DNA from: Oscillospiraceae bacterium
Lineage (GTDB): Bacteria > Bacillota > Clostridia > Oscillospirales > Ruminococcaceae
NCBI GenBank assembly: GCA_021200565.1
Contig: JAJQGJ010000012.1
Coordinates: 1-64,000, forward strand
Direction of reading: 5' to 3'
DNA length: 64,000 bases
Shown here: positions 24,014-32,492 of the stretch, in pieces
Layout: each line of letters starts with the position of its first letter
How positions within the stretch are numbered: the first letter of the stretch is position 1
Notes under the pieces: generated by a model
What the model was told of the DNA's origin: nothing
Databases searched by the model: none
The model's input: only the letters and a program-made list of their open reading frames with translations
Program-made: the position numbers and the translations under genes

Positions 24014-25594
24014 TTATGAAATAAAGTTCTTAAGATAGTTGTAGATTGTGGTTCCGACATATCTGTAGCCGGTTGCATTGAAGTGGAGGTAGTCATTCCA
24101 GGTGGAAACGTACTTCGAAGCCATCTTCGAGGAATCTGAGTCTGACGCCACAGCGGACGCAAGGTCGATATATCCGTCAAATTCAGAGCTTGAGGATGTT
24201 ATGTACTTATTGACCGTCTGGCGGATCTGCTCATGAAGCTCAGAGTAGTAGCTGCTACCGTTGAACGGGGTTATCGTGCAGCCGATGACCTTGATTCCCG
24301 CCTCGTGGCACTCATCGATGAGCTTTTCATAGCCGTCAATTATTTTCTGTGAGATGTCAGTCGTAGCATAGCCTATGTCGTTTACACCCATGAAGACTAT
24401 GCAGTACTTGACTCCGGAAATCTCAACAATATCCCTTGTGACTCTTCCCAAGCCGGTTGAGTTGTCATATGTGCCAAGGAACGGAGTTCCTCCGACGCCC
24501 ATATTTATGACCGAATAGCCGCTGAGCTTTGAATCTGACTGCAGAAGCTCCGCCATTTTATCAGTGTATCTTGCGAAGGAGTTTGTGTCGATGCTTGCAC
24601 CGTCTGTGAGAGAATCTCCAAGGCAGACTATTGCGCCGCCGGTTGAGTCAGCCATAACGTCAAGTCCTGCAAGGAAATACCACATGGTGAATTCCGACGC
24701 CGAGGACCAGCTGTTGTCCGAAACATGGCTTCCGGATATAATCCAGTTGGTGCAACGTGACGCACGGTGAAGGGTTATCTTCGACGGCATTGCGCTGACC
24801 TTCATAGTGACTGCTATATCGTCAAGAGCATCGAAAGAGAAGCTTATAGTGTCGGTGGTTATTGTCTGTCCGGCAGGAACGGTTATTTTCGAGCTGCCGT
24901 TATAGGTGACGGTGACGCAGGTCGAGGTGTCAATCTTGTAGCTTGAGGAGCTTGAGAGCATAGCGAGCTCCATGCTATCTATTATCAGAGGAGTTGAGCC
25001 ATACTGATTAGAAATGGTGAGCCTCAGCTCATCGCCGCCAAGAGAAGGTCTTATCTGCTGGCGGATGGTTACTGTTCTTCCGCTTGTCGCCTCAGACGGG
25101 ATGGTGTCGCTGTCATAAGCCGTCTGCATTGCAGTTCCCCATGAGGCTATCCATATTTCGGTGGAGCTTGTGCTCGCCACTGCTTCTGCCGTCGTCGCAG
25201 CTGTTGTCGTTACTGTGGTTGCGACGGTGGTCGTTGCGGCGGTAGTAGTGGTTGCTGCTGTGGTTGTGGTGGCAGCTGTAGTCGTCGTTGCGGCAGTTGT
25301 TGTCGTCGCAGCAGTCGTTGTGGTTGCCTCGGTTGTGGTAGTAGCCTCTGTAGTTGTGGCTTCGGTTGTTGTGGTGGTGGCTTCGGTGGTCGCTTCCGTT
25401 GTGGTGGTGACAGCCTCGGTGGTTGTCTCCTCAGTTGTTGTGGTGACTTCTTCTGTGGTTGTTATCGCTTCGGTGACTTCCGGGTCGGTTGATGCGACTG
25501 TCACCTCTTCCTTTGAACCGCTTCCGCAGCCGGTGAACACTGTCAGAGCCATTATCAGTGCAACTATCAGGGCGAAGCTTCTCATTTTTTTCAT
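24014..25594 (-). CDS. SGNH/GDSL hydrolase lipoprotein 2 with Thr-rich linker
   Basis: The lipobox FTGC lies at residues 20-23. A linker of about 120 residues made of Thr, Ala, Glu and Val repeats follows (about 30-140), then the beta-rich domain and the SGNH domain with GDSLTDG, GVGGT, GVNDIG and DYLHFN. The second block has Thr where the family usually has Asn, and DYLH is followed by FN rather than PN; both also occur in paralogue 3. The linker would hold the enzyme away from the membrane and may be glycosylated (inference). It starts in a 4-bp ATGA overlap with paralogue 3, so translation is coupled. Confidence 0.9.
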   Translation of the reverse strand: MKKMRSFALIVALIMALTVFTGCGSGSKEEVTVASTDPEVTEAITTTEEVTTTTEETTTEAVTTTTEATTEATTTTTEATTTEATTTTEATTTTAATTTTAATTTTAATTTTAATTTTAATTTVATTVTTTAATTAEAVASTSSTEIWIASWGTAMQTAYDSDTIPSEATSGRTVTIRQQIRPSLGGDELRLTISNQYGSTPLIIDSMELAMLSSSSSYKIDTSTCVTVTYNGSSKITVPAGQTITTDTISFSFDALDDIAVTMKVSAMPSKITLHRASRCTNWIISGSHVSDNSWSSASEFTMWYFLAGLDVMADSTGGAIVCLGDSLTDGASIDTNSFARYTDKMAELLQSDSKLSGYSVINMGVGGTPFLGTYDNSTGLGRVTRDIVEISGVKYCIVFMGVNDIGYATTDISQKIIDGYEKLIDECHEAGIKVIGCTITPFNGSSYYSELHEQIRQTVNKYITSSSSEFDGYIDLASAVASDSDSSKMASKYVSTWNDYLHFNATGYRYVGTTIYNYLKNFIS

Positions 25595-26880
25595 AGAACA
25601 TTCTCCTTCAGATAGTTGTAGATGGTGGTTCCAAGAAGACCATAGCCAGTTGCATTGAAGTGGAGATAGTCATTCCAGGTGGAGACATAGGTTGAGTCCA
25701 TCTTTGAGGAATCGCTTTCCGATGCAACTGCCGATGCTAAATCAACATATCCGTCGAATGCGGAATCATCCGACATGATATAATCGTTGACAGTAAGGCG
25801 AATCTGCTCGTGCAGCTCAGAATAGTAGCTGTTGCCGTTGAAAGGCGTGATGGTGCAACCGATTACGGTTATTCCCGCTTCGTGACATTTTTCGACAAGC
25901 GTTTCATAGCCTGAGATTATTTCCTCGGAAATGTCGGTTGTTGCACCGCCAATGTCGTTGACGCCCATCAGAACCACGCAGTACTTGACTCCGGAAATGT
26001 TTATTATGTCTCTGTCAACTCTTCCCAAGCCGGTTGAGTTGTCGTAGGTTCCTAAAAACGGTGTTCCGCCGACACCCATATTGATGACCGAGTAAGAGCT
26101 CAGCTCATCGTCAGCCTGCAAAAGCTCCATAAGTGTGTCAGTGTATCTGGTGAACGAGTTCTCGGTGATGCTGGCGCCATCAGTGAGTGAGTCGCCGAGG
26201 CAGACTATTGCTGCGCTTTCTGAATCAGCCACTACATCCATCACCGACAGGAAGTACCACATCGAGTATGTAGAAGCCTCCGACCAGTCGTTATCGCTTA
26301 CATGCGAGCCTGTGATGATCCAGTTGGTGCACCTTGATGCTCTGTGAAGCGTGATTGTCGAGGGCATTGAGCTTATTTCCATCGAAACTGCGATGTCGTC
26401 GAGTGCAGAATAGGAGAAGCTCACCGTGTCGGTTGTTATCGTCTCCCCTGCAGGAACGGTTATAGTTGTGCTGCCCTCATAGGTGACGGCGACTATGCTG
26501 TCGGTGTCAATTTCGTAGCTCGACGGGGAGTTGAGCATTGCTATCTCCATGCTGTCGATGACCAGGTCAGTGCTACCATACTGATTGGAAAGCGTAAACC
26601 GAAGCTCGCTTCCTGACACTGACGGTCTTATCTGCTGGCGGATGGTGATTGCCTCGCCGCTTGTTGCTTCTGCAGGAACCGAGTCGGAAGACCAGACGGT
26701 CTGCATCGAAGTTCCCCAGGCAGCAAGCCAGGATGAAGTGTCGGTTGTCTCTTCAGCTACTTCTTCAATCATATCTTCCTCTTCCTCCGTTGCATCGGTG
26801 TCGCTTGCAGTGCTCCCGCAGGCTGTAAGCATAGTGAATGCCAGCACAAGAGCTATTAAGCGACGCAATTTCTTAATCAT
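25591..26880 (-). CDS. SGNH/GDSL hydrolase lipoprotein 3
   Basis: The lipobox LTAC lies near residue 21, followed by a short acidic linker (DATEEEEDMIEE) instead of the long Thr-rich one of paralogue 2. The rest is very close to paralogue 2 (for example GVGGTPFLGTYDNSTGLGR and GCTITPFNG), indicating a recent tandem duplication. Catalytic blocks GDSLTDG, GVGGT, GVNDIG and DYLHFN are present. ATG 26880 is chosen; AAAGGA lies about 12 nt upstream. It is the first gene of a three-gene operon with promoter at 26929-26957. Confidence 0.9.
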   Translation of the reverse strand: MIKKLRRLIALVLAFTMLTACGSTASDTDATEEEEDMIEEVAEETTDTSSWLAAWGTSMQTVWSSDSVPAEATSGEAITIRQQIRPSVSGSELRFTLSNQYGSTDLVIDSMEIAMLNSPSSYEIDTDSIVAVTYEGSTTITVPAGETITTDTVSFSYSALDDIAVSMEISSMPSTITLHRASRCTNWIITGSHVSDNDWSEASTYSMWYFLSVMDVVADSESAAIVCLGDSLTDGASITENSFTRYTDTLMELLQADDELSSYSVINMGVGGTPFLGTYDNSTGLGRVDRDIINISGVKYCVVLMGVNDIGGATTDISEEIISGYETLVEKCHEAGITVIGCTITPFNGNSYYSELHEQIRLTVNDYIMSDDSAFDGYVDLASAVASESDSSKMDSTYVSTWNDYLHFNATGYGLLGTTIYNYLKENVL

Positions 26881-26928
26881 AATATAAATCGTTCCTTTCG
26901 GTTTGAAGCTTTGCTTCATGTAAAGATA

Positions 26929-26957
26929 ATTGTATCACATTGTGAGAAAAAAGTAAA
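26929..26957 (-). promoter_or_regulatory. promoter of the three-gene SGNH operon
   Basis: TTTACT, 17 nt, TACAAT on the minus strand. Confidence 0.65.
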
Positions 26958-26969
26958 CAGTTTTTTCAC

Positions 26970-27017
26970 CCCTCAGTCATGCTTAGCATGCCAGCTCCCC
27001 TTGGCAGGGAAGCCAAA
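26970..27017. repeat. family B interspersed repeat
   Basis: CACCCCTCAGTCATGCTTAGCATGCCAGCTCCCCTTGG-type half unit, split here: ACCCCTCAGTC and GCTCCCCTTGGCAGGGA. Confidence 0.55.
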
Positions 27018-27058
27018 AGCAAAACCGCCACACAGTTTAGCTATGTGACGGCTTTGCT
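27018..27058 (-). terminator. terminator of SGNH lipoprotein 4
   Basis: AGCAAA-CCG-CACA and TGTG-CGG-TTTGCT form a long imperfect stem, followed on the minus strand by TTTTGG. Confidence 0.65.
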
Positions 27059-27086
27059 CTTCAAATATCAGCCTCTGTAAGGCAAA

Positions 27087-28334
27087 TCAGGTTGTCGACC
27101 AGAAATTCAGCAGACTTTCATAGGCTTCCTCTGCCATTCGCTTATAGCCTGCATCTCCAGGATGAAGGTAGTCGGCGGTGGAGCCGTTATACTCGTCAGC
27201 CATCTGGGCTGAATCCTCCTCGCTGGCGATAGCTCCTCCAAAATCTATCACTCCGTCAAAGCCGGAGTCCTCAGACATTATGAACTCGTTGACGGCTGTT
27301 CTTATCTTCTCGTGAAGCTCGGAATAGTAGAAGTTGCCCTTGACAGGCGTCAGCGTTCCGGCATAAACCTTCAAGCCCGCTGCGTGGCACTGGGAAATTA
27401 TCTCTTTATAGCATTCTATCATTTCCTCGGAAATATCCGACTGTGCGGTTCCGACATCGTTGATTCCTATCAGAAGTATGACATACCTAACTCCCGAAAC
27501 GCTCAGAACGTCCCTTTCGAGCCTGTTCACAGCCGAATCGGAGTTGTCGCCGGTTATCATGTTGCCGGAGATTCCCATATTGACAACGGAAATATTCTGG
27601 GTTTCGGAATTGGAATTAAGCATCACTGCGAGCTGGTCGCACCAGGACTGGTACTGGTTATATGTCGAGCATGCGCCGTCGGTGATGGAGTCTCCGAGGC
27701 AGACTATTGCTTTCGTTCCAGCCTCGCTCCAGACGTCGAGCCTTGTTATATAGTACCAGCTGCTCATTACCTTGACCGCTGAGAAGCTCTCATCCGAGAC
27801 GCAGTTGCCCTCGGTTACCCACGACGAATAGTTCGAGAGCTTATGGCAGGTTACGGTTCCGCCGGTGTAGTCTCCAAGGTGGATTGAGACTGCAATGTCC
27901 TCCAAAGCTTCTGCATCGAAGCTTACGGCGTCGCAGGTGACTGTCTCACCAGCCTCAAGAGTTACGCTTTCGGAACCGTTGAACGTGAGCACAGTGTCGG
28001 TGGAGGTGTCGATAGCATCGCTGCCCGTTGATTTCAGCTTGGCGATGTGCACGCTTTCAAAGACAACCGGAATCGTGCCGTATTCATTCGAAAGAGTTAT
28101 AGTAATAGTGTCGCCGGAGATGCTCGGGCGGATGACCTCACGGACGGTGTTATTCTTGAGCCCTGGGTTTGATGGAAGGGTGTCGACATCCGAAGCCTCG
28201 GGAGCCGCAGCCCAGGCTGTCACCCAGCCGTCCTCGTCGGGAAGAACAACCTCAGTCTCTCCGCAGGCGGAAAACGCAGCCAAAATTATTGTAAAACAGA
28301 CTATAACCGACAAAATTCTTCTGATATTAGACAC
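27087..28334 (-). CDS. SGNH/GDSL hydrolase lipoprotein 4
   Basis: The lipobox FSAC is near residue 24. The beta-rich domain (LKNNTVREVIRPSISGDTITI) and SGNH blocks GDSITDG, GISGN, GINDVG and DYLHPGD follow; this copy keeps Asn in block III like paralogue 1. Among the four it is closest to paralogue 1. The GTG start has GGAGGAC 6-8 nt upstream. It has its own promoter and terminator, so it is expressed apart from the other three. The likely role is extracytoplasmic deacetylation of plant polysaccharide. Confidence 0.9.
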   Translation of the reverse strand: MSNIRRILSVIVCFTIILAAFSACGETEVVLPDEDGWVTAWAAAPEASDVDTLPSNPGLKNNTVREVIRPSISGDTITITLSNEYGTIPVVFESVHIAKLKSTGSDAIDTSTDTVLTFNGSESVTLEAGETVTCDAVSFDAEALEDIAVSIHLGDYTGGTVTCHKLSNYSSWVTEGNCVSDESFSAVKVMSSWYYITRLDVWSEAGTKAIVCLGDSITDGACSTYNQYQSWCDQLAVMLNSNSETQNISVVNMGISGNMITGDNSDSAVNRLERDVLSVSGVRYVILLIGINDVGTAQSDISEEMIECYKEIISQCHAAGLKVYAGTLTPVKGNFYYSELHEKIRTAVNEFIMSEDSGFDGVIDFGGAIASEEDSAQMADEYNGSTADYLHPGDAGYKRMAEEAYESLLNFWSTT

Positions 28335-28366
28335 AAAAAGTCCTCCCTCGGAGAGATATTACAGAG

Positions 28367-28395
28367 ATTATAGCATTATTTTCACCGGTTGTAAA
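28367..28395 (-). promoter_or_regulatory. promoter of SGNH lipoprotein 4
   Basis: TTTACA, 17 nt, TATAAT on the minus strand. Confidence 0.75.
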
Positions 28396-28455
28396 GTGCC
28401 ATATTGTGAAAAAGTCCGGTCAGGAGAAGATAAAAAATTTTTTTGAAATTTGGTA

Positions 28456-28484
28456 TTGACAAGTCGGAAAGTCGGTGCTATAAT
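28456..28484 (+). promoter_or_regulatory. promoter of tRNA-Leu(GAG)
   Basis: TTGACA, 17 nt, TATAAT. About 115 nt of 5' precursor with several small palindromes separate it from the tRNA. Confidence 0.75.
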
Positions 28485-28605
28485 ATAGAAGCTGTCCACG
28501 AGATAGAAGCTTCGCTTCCATCTCAGCGAGCAAACATGCTTCGCATTTTTCTCGCGGGTTCAAACGAACTCCCGTAAAAATCCTCAGTGGCAGCTTAACA
28601 TATAT

Positions 28606-28689
28606 GCGGCAGTGCTGGAATAGGCAGACAGGCACGTTTGAGGTGCGTGTGTCATAGACGTGTGGGTTCAAGTCCCACTTGCCGCACCA
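28606..28689 (+). tRNA. tRNA-Leu (GAG)
   Basis: Class II tRNA of 84 nt: acceptor GCGGCAG/TTGCCGC, anticodon stem CACGT/GCGTG with loop TTGAGGT (anticodon GAG), long variable arm, T-loop GGTTCAAGTCC and encoded CCA. Confidence 0.93.
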
Positions 28690-28695
28690 GTGATG

Positions 28696-28727
28696 AAATC
28701 CCTGAGCAAAAGCTCGGGGATTTTTCT
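28696..28727 (+). terminator. terminator of tRNA-Leu(GAG)
   Basis: AAATCCCTGAGC and GCTCGGGGATTT form a 12-bp stem with a short loop, followed by TTTCTT. Confidence 0.85.
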
Positions 28728-28755
28728 TGCTATTCACAACAATTTATGATACACT
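28727..28755 (+). promoter_or_regulatory. possible promoter of GH5 gene
   Basis: TTGCTA, 17 nt, TACACT, about 15 nt before the GH5 ribosome-binding site; it overlaps the end of the tRNA terminator. Confidence 0.4.
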
Positions 28756-28776
28756 GTATCTATGGAGGTATTGAAT

Positions 28777-30249
28777 ATGAAACTGAAACGATTTATTTCT
28801 GCGATGCTGGTTGTCACCATGGCTCTGAGTCTCTGTGGATGCGGGAATGGGGCTACTGAGGAGGTAGTCACAAGCGATCCTGTAGTCACTACTCTTCCGG
28901 AGGTTACAACCACAGTGGAAACCACTACAGAAGAAGTGACCACCACAACTGAGGCGACCACTGAGGCTACGACCACAACCGTGGCGACGACCACAGAAGC
29001 CACCACAACCACGACTGAAGCCACAACCACTGTGGCTACAACCACCACCAAGGCAACTACCACAACAGCGGCTACTACAACTACTGCGGCTACAACGACT
29101 ACTGCCGCAACTACTACAACAGCTGCTACCACCACAGCCGCCGCCACTACGGCTGCAACCACTGTGGCAACTGCTGCTACAACTTCTATCCAAAGCTCAG
29201 CAAAGGCTCACGTTGACGACATCATCGAGATTGGTGCCGAAGAGCTGATCGCGGCTATGGGCATCGGATGGAACCTTGGCAATGCACTTGACACGACAAA
29301 CAAGAGTGAGACCTACTGGGGCAACCCGAAAACCACAGAAGATATGATAGACGCCATCAGCAATTTAGGCTTCAACACCATAAGAATCCCTGTTTCATGG
29401 AGCTACCACTGCGACGATGATTACAACATCGATGAATCATGGCTCGAGAGGGTTCAGGAGATTGTCGACTGGGCTCTTGAGAACGACATGTATGTCATCA
29501 TCAATTCGCACCATGACAACGATACCTATTATCCATCGGAAGAGAACCATGATCAGGCTGTTGAGTACATAACAAAGATATGGACTCAGGTTGCAGAGTA
29601 CTTCAAGGACTATGACGAGCACCTTATCTTTGAAGTTATGAACGAACCGAGACTTTCCGGAACCAATTATGAATGGTGGTACTCAAGCTCTAATTCCGAA
29701 TGCAAGGCAGCTATGCAGACCATCATGGACTGCAATCAGGCGTTTGTTGACGTTGTCCGTGCTTCGGGCGGAAACAATTCAACAAGATACCTCATGGCTT
29801 CTACATATTGCGGAGGCGCATCCTCTGCCCTTAACTCCGACTTCAAGATGCCGACTGACAAAGCCGGAAAGACATTGCTTTCTGTCCACGCCTATACGCC
29901 TTATAATCTCTGCCAGAATTCAGATATGAGCTACACCACTTTCGACAGCACAATGAAGAGCGAAATCTTCAGCCTCATGCAGCAGCTCTACAACAAGTAC
30001 GTCAAGAAAGGCACCTATGTCTGCATAACCGAATTCGGCTGCATCAACAAGGACAACCCTGACGACAGATACAACTGGGCGAAGTACTTCGTCTCGACTG
30101 CCAAGGACTTCGGCATCTCCTGCGTTGTCTGGGACAACAACTATTGCGACGTCGGTGAAGAAACCTTCGGCATCTTCAACCGCAAGACCTTAAAGGTCTA
30201 TGACGATGCCCTTCAGTATTACAAGGGACTTATAGCCGGCATAAAGTAA
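28777..30249 (+). CDS. GH5 endoglucanase lipoprotein with Thr-rich linker
   Basis: A lipoprotein signal (lipobox LCGC, near residue 20-22) is followed by a linker of about 110 residues of Thr with Ala, Glu and Val (about 30-135), then a GH5 domain. Key blocks: GIGWNLGNALD, NTIRIPVSW, the acid/base Glu in FEVMNEPR (Glu290) and the nucleophile Glu in CITEFGC (Glu419), with HAYTPY between. The WNLGN start suggests subfamily GH5_4-like endo-glucanases. There is no dockerin or carbohydrate-binding domain, so the enzyme is tethered to the membrane rather than to a cellulosome. ATG 28777 is used, GGAGG 8 nt upstream. Confidence 0.92.
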   Translation: MKLKRFISAMLVVTMALSLCGCGNGATEEVVTSDPVVTTLPEVTTTVETTTEEVTTTTEATTEATTTTVATTTEATTTTTEATTTVATTTTKATTTTAATTTTAATTTTAATTTTAATTTAAATTAATTVATAATTSIQSSAKAHVDDIIEIGAEELIAAMGIGWNLGNALDTTNKSETYWGNPKTTEDMIDAISNLGFNTIRIPVSWSYHCDDDYNIDESWLERVQEIVDWALENDMYVIINSHHDNDTYYPSEENHDQAVEYITKIWTQVAEYFKDYDEHLIFEVMNEPRLSGTNYEWWYSSSNSECKAAMQTIMDCNQAFVDVVRASGGNNSTRYLMASTYCGGASSALNSDFKMPTDKAGKTLLSVHAYTPYNLCQNSDMSYTTFDSTMKSEIFSLMQQLYNKYVKKGTYVCITEFGCINKDNPDDRYNWAKYFVSTAKDFGISCVVWDNNYCDVGEETFGIFNRKTLKVYDDALQYYKGLIAGIK

Positions 30250-30266
30250 ACCGCTAAGAATAAATC

Positions 30267-30301
30267 AAACCCATCCAGAGCAAATCCGGATGGGTTTTCT
30301 T
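30267..30301 (+). terminator. terminator of GH5 gene
   Basis: AAACCCATCC and GGATGGGTTTT form the stem, with T-run TTTTCTT. Confidence 0.85.
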
Positions 30302-30310
30302 ATGCCTTGC

Positions 30311-31957
30311 TTATTCTTCAACTGTATCCAGTGCAAACCAACCAAAAAGCTCATCGTCAAGCTCCGAGAGAATCTCGTAGTACTCCTCTTCAGAATCTAT
30401 GGCACCGACGTCGATCAGGTTCTGCTTTTCAGAGGCATACTCACCTTCGGTCAGGTTGCCGGAAAGATAATCGTACTCGACGCTACTTACATAACACTTT
30501 TGCGCATCGTCAAGATAGACTTCATCATAGTAGGCGATCAAAGTGGTATAGCTGTCATAATCTATGACATAAAAATAGTCATCAATCACAATGTAGTAAG
30601 AATCTCGGCGTGTGAACGATACCGAGATAAGCTCACCGGTGTTCAGCTCGACTGTGTATTCCTGAGTCCATCCGCCAAGCAGCACATTCTCATCAACAGT
30701 CGGTGTTGAATCCATATCTGCGTTCTCAAGACATGCGACAAATGCAGCGGTGTCTTCATCATCCATGATAATCTGGTCTGTGACACCGCCCCAGCCATAG
30801 TGGTGGATGAAAACGATGCATCCGCTATAATCTGCGTCGATAAGAGGATTCACCGGCGAGTTGAGCTTATATGTCTCGATGTGATCACTAGTGAGGTCTA
30901 TCTTGATAATGTCATCAGAATTGCCCGAGTCAATCTCCAGCTCTGGCACGGCAGTCATGCAGAATGCGACGCTGATGCCGATTACTGCAAGGGCGACTGC
31001 CGAGAGGATGCCGAGAGCTATCTTTTCTCCTTTTGTCGTCTTTCTTTTCCCGTCTTCCGTGATGAGCTCAAGCCTTTCGGCAAGGCTCTTTGCGCCCTTG
31101 CTCAAATCTGTGCAGAGGATGCTTTCCCGCTTCTGGGAGGCGAACTTGAGAAGAAGTCCACCATAGGCTTTTCTGCCGGTGTGATCGAGGTCTGATGACA
31201 GAATCTCGTCGACTGTGAGTTCGCTGAGCTCGGAGAGCTTGTTTGCGTAAATGTAAAATGCCGGGTTGAACCAGTTGAGGCACTTGAGCATCTCGGCAAC
31301 GAACTTTTTCTGGATGTCGTGGCGTTTATGGTGGGTGAGCTCGTGCCTGATGGCAAGATCAAGCTCCGATTCGTTCATCGGCTTCTCAGGGAGAATAATT
31401 CTCGCCCGGAAGAAGCCCATTAAGAACGGAGAAGTCGCCACCGGGCTTGTGAACACTGGTACTCCAGCTTCAATATCGTACTTTGTGAGGCTCTTTTTGA
31501 GATTGTGGGTGAATCTCAGATAGGATACTATCTTGTGCATAGCCACAACTGCAACTCCTGCAAGCCAGATCCAAGTGATTACAGTCAGAATAGTCTCAAA
31601 GTCTGGCGCAGAGCTGACTGCGACGCTGACAGTGGTGCCCTGAACAGCCGAAGTAGTCGTTTCAGTCACTGGTGTCACCTTTGCTACGAAGTTGTCTGTG
31701 ACTGTAGTGCCGGTTGAAGGTGACGTGACCGTTTCCGTAATGGTCTCCTCCACCTTACCGAAAATGTCCTGTGCGAGCGACAAAGCCGTAGCGACAACGA
31801 GAATCAACGGCTGAAACGCAAGCATAAGTGTTGCTGCAAGAGTCCTCTTCTTCGGCAAAAGCTTTGTGCCGAGCCTATGGTCGGATGCGCATAGAATCAG
31901 CATTATAAGCCCTGTGAACAGGGAGGATATGAGGACAAGTGCGAATACATCTTTCAT
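30311..31957 (-). CDS. BlaR1/MecR1-like M56 metallopeptidase sensor
   Basis: N-terminal membrane helices (about 1-25, 38-60, 130-150) flank the M56 peptidase, whose zinc motif is RHELTHHKRHD (HExxH). A further helix lies near residue 310-330. The extracytoplasmic C-terminal part (about 335-548) is not a penicillin-binding sensor: it lacks SxxK and KTG motifs and is acidic with many Tyr and Asp, so it probably senses something other than beta-lactams or acts in a different context. A Thr/Val-rich stretch lies between helices 2 and 3. It follows the BlaI gene by 6 nt, in one operon. Confidence 0.85.
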   Translation of the reverse strand: MKDVFALVLISSLFTGLIMLILCASDHRLGTKLLPKKRTLAATLMLAFQPLILVVATALSLAQDIFGKVEETITETVTSPSTGTTVTDNFVAKVTPVTETTTSAVQGTTVSVAVSSAPDFETILTVITWIWLAGVAVVAMHKIVSYLRFTHNLKKSLTKYDIEAGVPVFTSPVATSPFLMGFFRARIILPEKPMNESELDLAIRHELTHHKRHDIQKKFVAEMLKCLNWFNPAFYIYANKLSELSELTVDEILSSDLDHTGRKAYGGLLLKFASQKRESILCTDLSKGAKSLAERLELITEDGKRKTTKGEKIALGILSAVALAVIGISVAFCMTAVPELEIDSGNSDDIIKIDLTSDHIETYKLNSPVNPLIDADYSGCIVFIHHYGWGGVTDQIIMDDEDTAAFVACLENADMDSTPTVDENVLLGGWTQEYTVELNTGELISVSFTRRDSYYIVIDDYFYVIDYDSYTTLIAYYDEVYLDDAQKCYVSSVEYDYLSGNLTEGEYASEKQNLIDVGAIDSEEEYYEILSELDDELFGWFALDTVEE

Positions 31958-31963
31958 ATTATA

Positions 31964-32347
31964 TCACCTCTCATTGAACCACCGCCTGAGCTCCTCAAGC
32001 TCTTCCTCGCTCACTGCTCCGCCGTCAACGAGAGCAGCAATGAAGCGTTTTGCAGAGCCGCCATAATTCTTCTCAACAAACTCGCTCGCCTCCTGACTCT
32101 CGAATTCAGACTTCGAAATCAGGGTTGAGTAGATATTGGCGTTGCCACGCTTATGGGATTCGAGATAGCCCTTTGAGACGAGTCTTGTAAGAAATGTGTT
32201 GAGTGTCTGGGGCTTCCAGCCCTTTGAGTCCTCAAACTCAGAAAGAAGCATTGAAGCCGTCACCTCGTCCCCTGTCTCCCACATTACCTGCATTATTTCT
32301 CTTTCGGCTTCGGAAAGCCCATGGGTGATTCTGTCAAAAGTTTTCAT
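31964..32347 (-). CDS. BlaI/MecI/CopY-family repressor
   Basis: The 127-residue winged-helix protein has the family pattern: LSEAEREIMQVMWETGDEVTAS, WKPQTLNTFLTRLVSKGYLESHKRG and the C-terminal dimerisation region, with FVEKNYGGSAKRFIAALV where BlaI is cut by its BlaR1 partner. It starts at ATG 32347 with GAGG upstream. Two TACTACA-N3-TGTAGTA operators overlap its promoter, so it represses its own operon; the signal is relayed by the M56 protein encoded next. Confidence 0.92.
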   Translation of the reverse strand: MKTFDRITHGLSEAEREIMQVMWETGDEVTASMLLSEFEDSKGWKPQTLNTFLTRLVSKGYLESHKRGNANIYSTLISKSEFESQEASEFVEKNYGGSAKRFIAALVDGGAVSEEELEELRRWFNER

Positions 32348-32368
32348 AGAGTGCACCTCAAAGAATAT

Positions 32369-32385
32369 TACTACAGCTTGTAGTA
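32369..32385. promoter_or_regulatory. BlaI-type operator 1
   Basis: TACTACAGCTTGTAGTA, an inverted repeat with the TACA/TGTA core of BlaI/MecI sites; it lies at the transcription start. Confidence 0.8.
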
Positions 32386-32390
32386 TTTAT

Positions 32391-32419
32391 AGTATACTAC
32401 ACTTTGTAGTAGTTGTCAA
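32391..32419 (-). promoter_or_regulatory. promoter of blaI-blaR1-like operon
   Basis: TTGACA, 17 nt, TATACT on the minus strand; operator 2 occupies the spacer. Confidence 0.8.
32395..32411. promoter_or_regulatory. BlaI-type operator 2
   Basis: TACTACACTTTGTAGTA, 26 bp centre to centre from operator 1, within the promoter spacer. Confidence 0.8.
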
Positions 32420-32440
32420 GAGGAACTTTCTGAGATTTAC

Positions 32441-32474
32441 AAAAAATAATTCCCCACTCTTGCGAATGGGGAAT
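32441..32474 (-). terminator. terminator of ABC exporter operon
   Basis: ATTCCCCA and TGGGGAAT form the stem, followed by TATTTTTTG on the minus strand. Confidence 0.8.
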
Positions 32475-32492
32475 GTTCTGGCTTTAAAACCT

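Noticed and set aside
25161-25658. 165-residue plus-strand ORF made of Val and Ala repeats
   Set aside because: It is the antisense reading of the Thr-rich linker of SGNH lipoprotein 2; the composition comes only from repeated ACC/ACT codons and there is no start signal.
28734-29193. minus-strand ORFs of 142 and 149 residues (Val/Ala or Ser/Cys/Gly repeats)
   Set aside because: Both are shadows of the Thr-rich linker of the GH5 gene.
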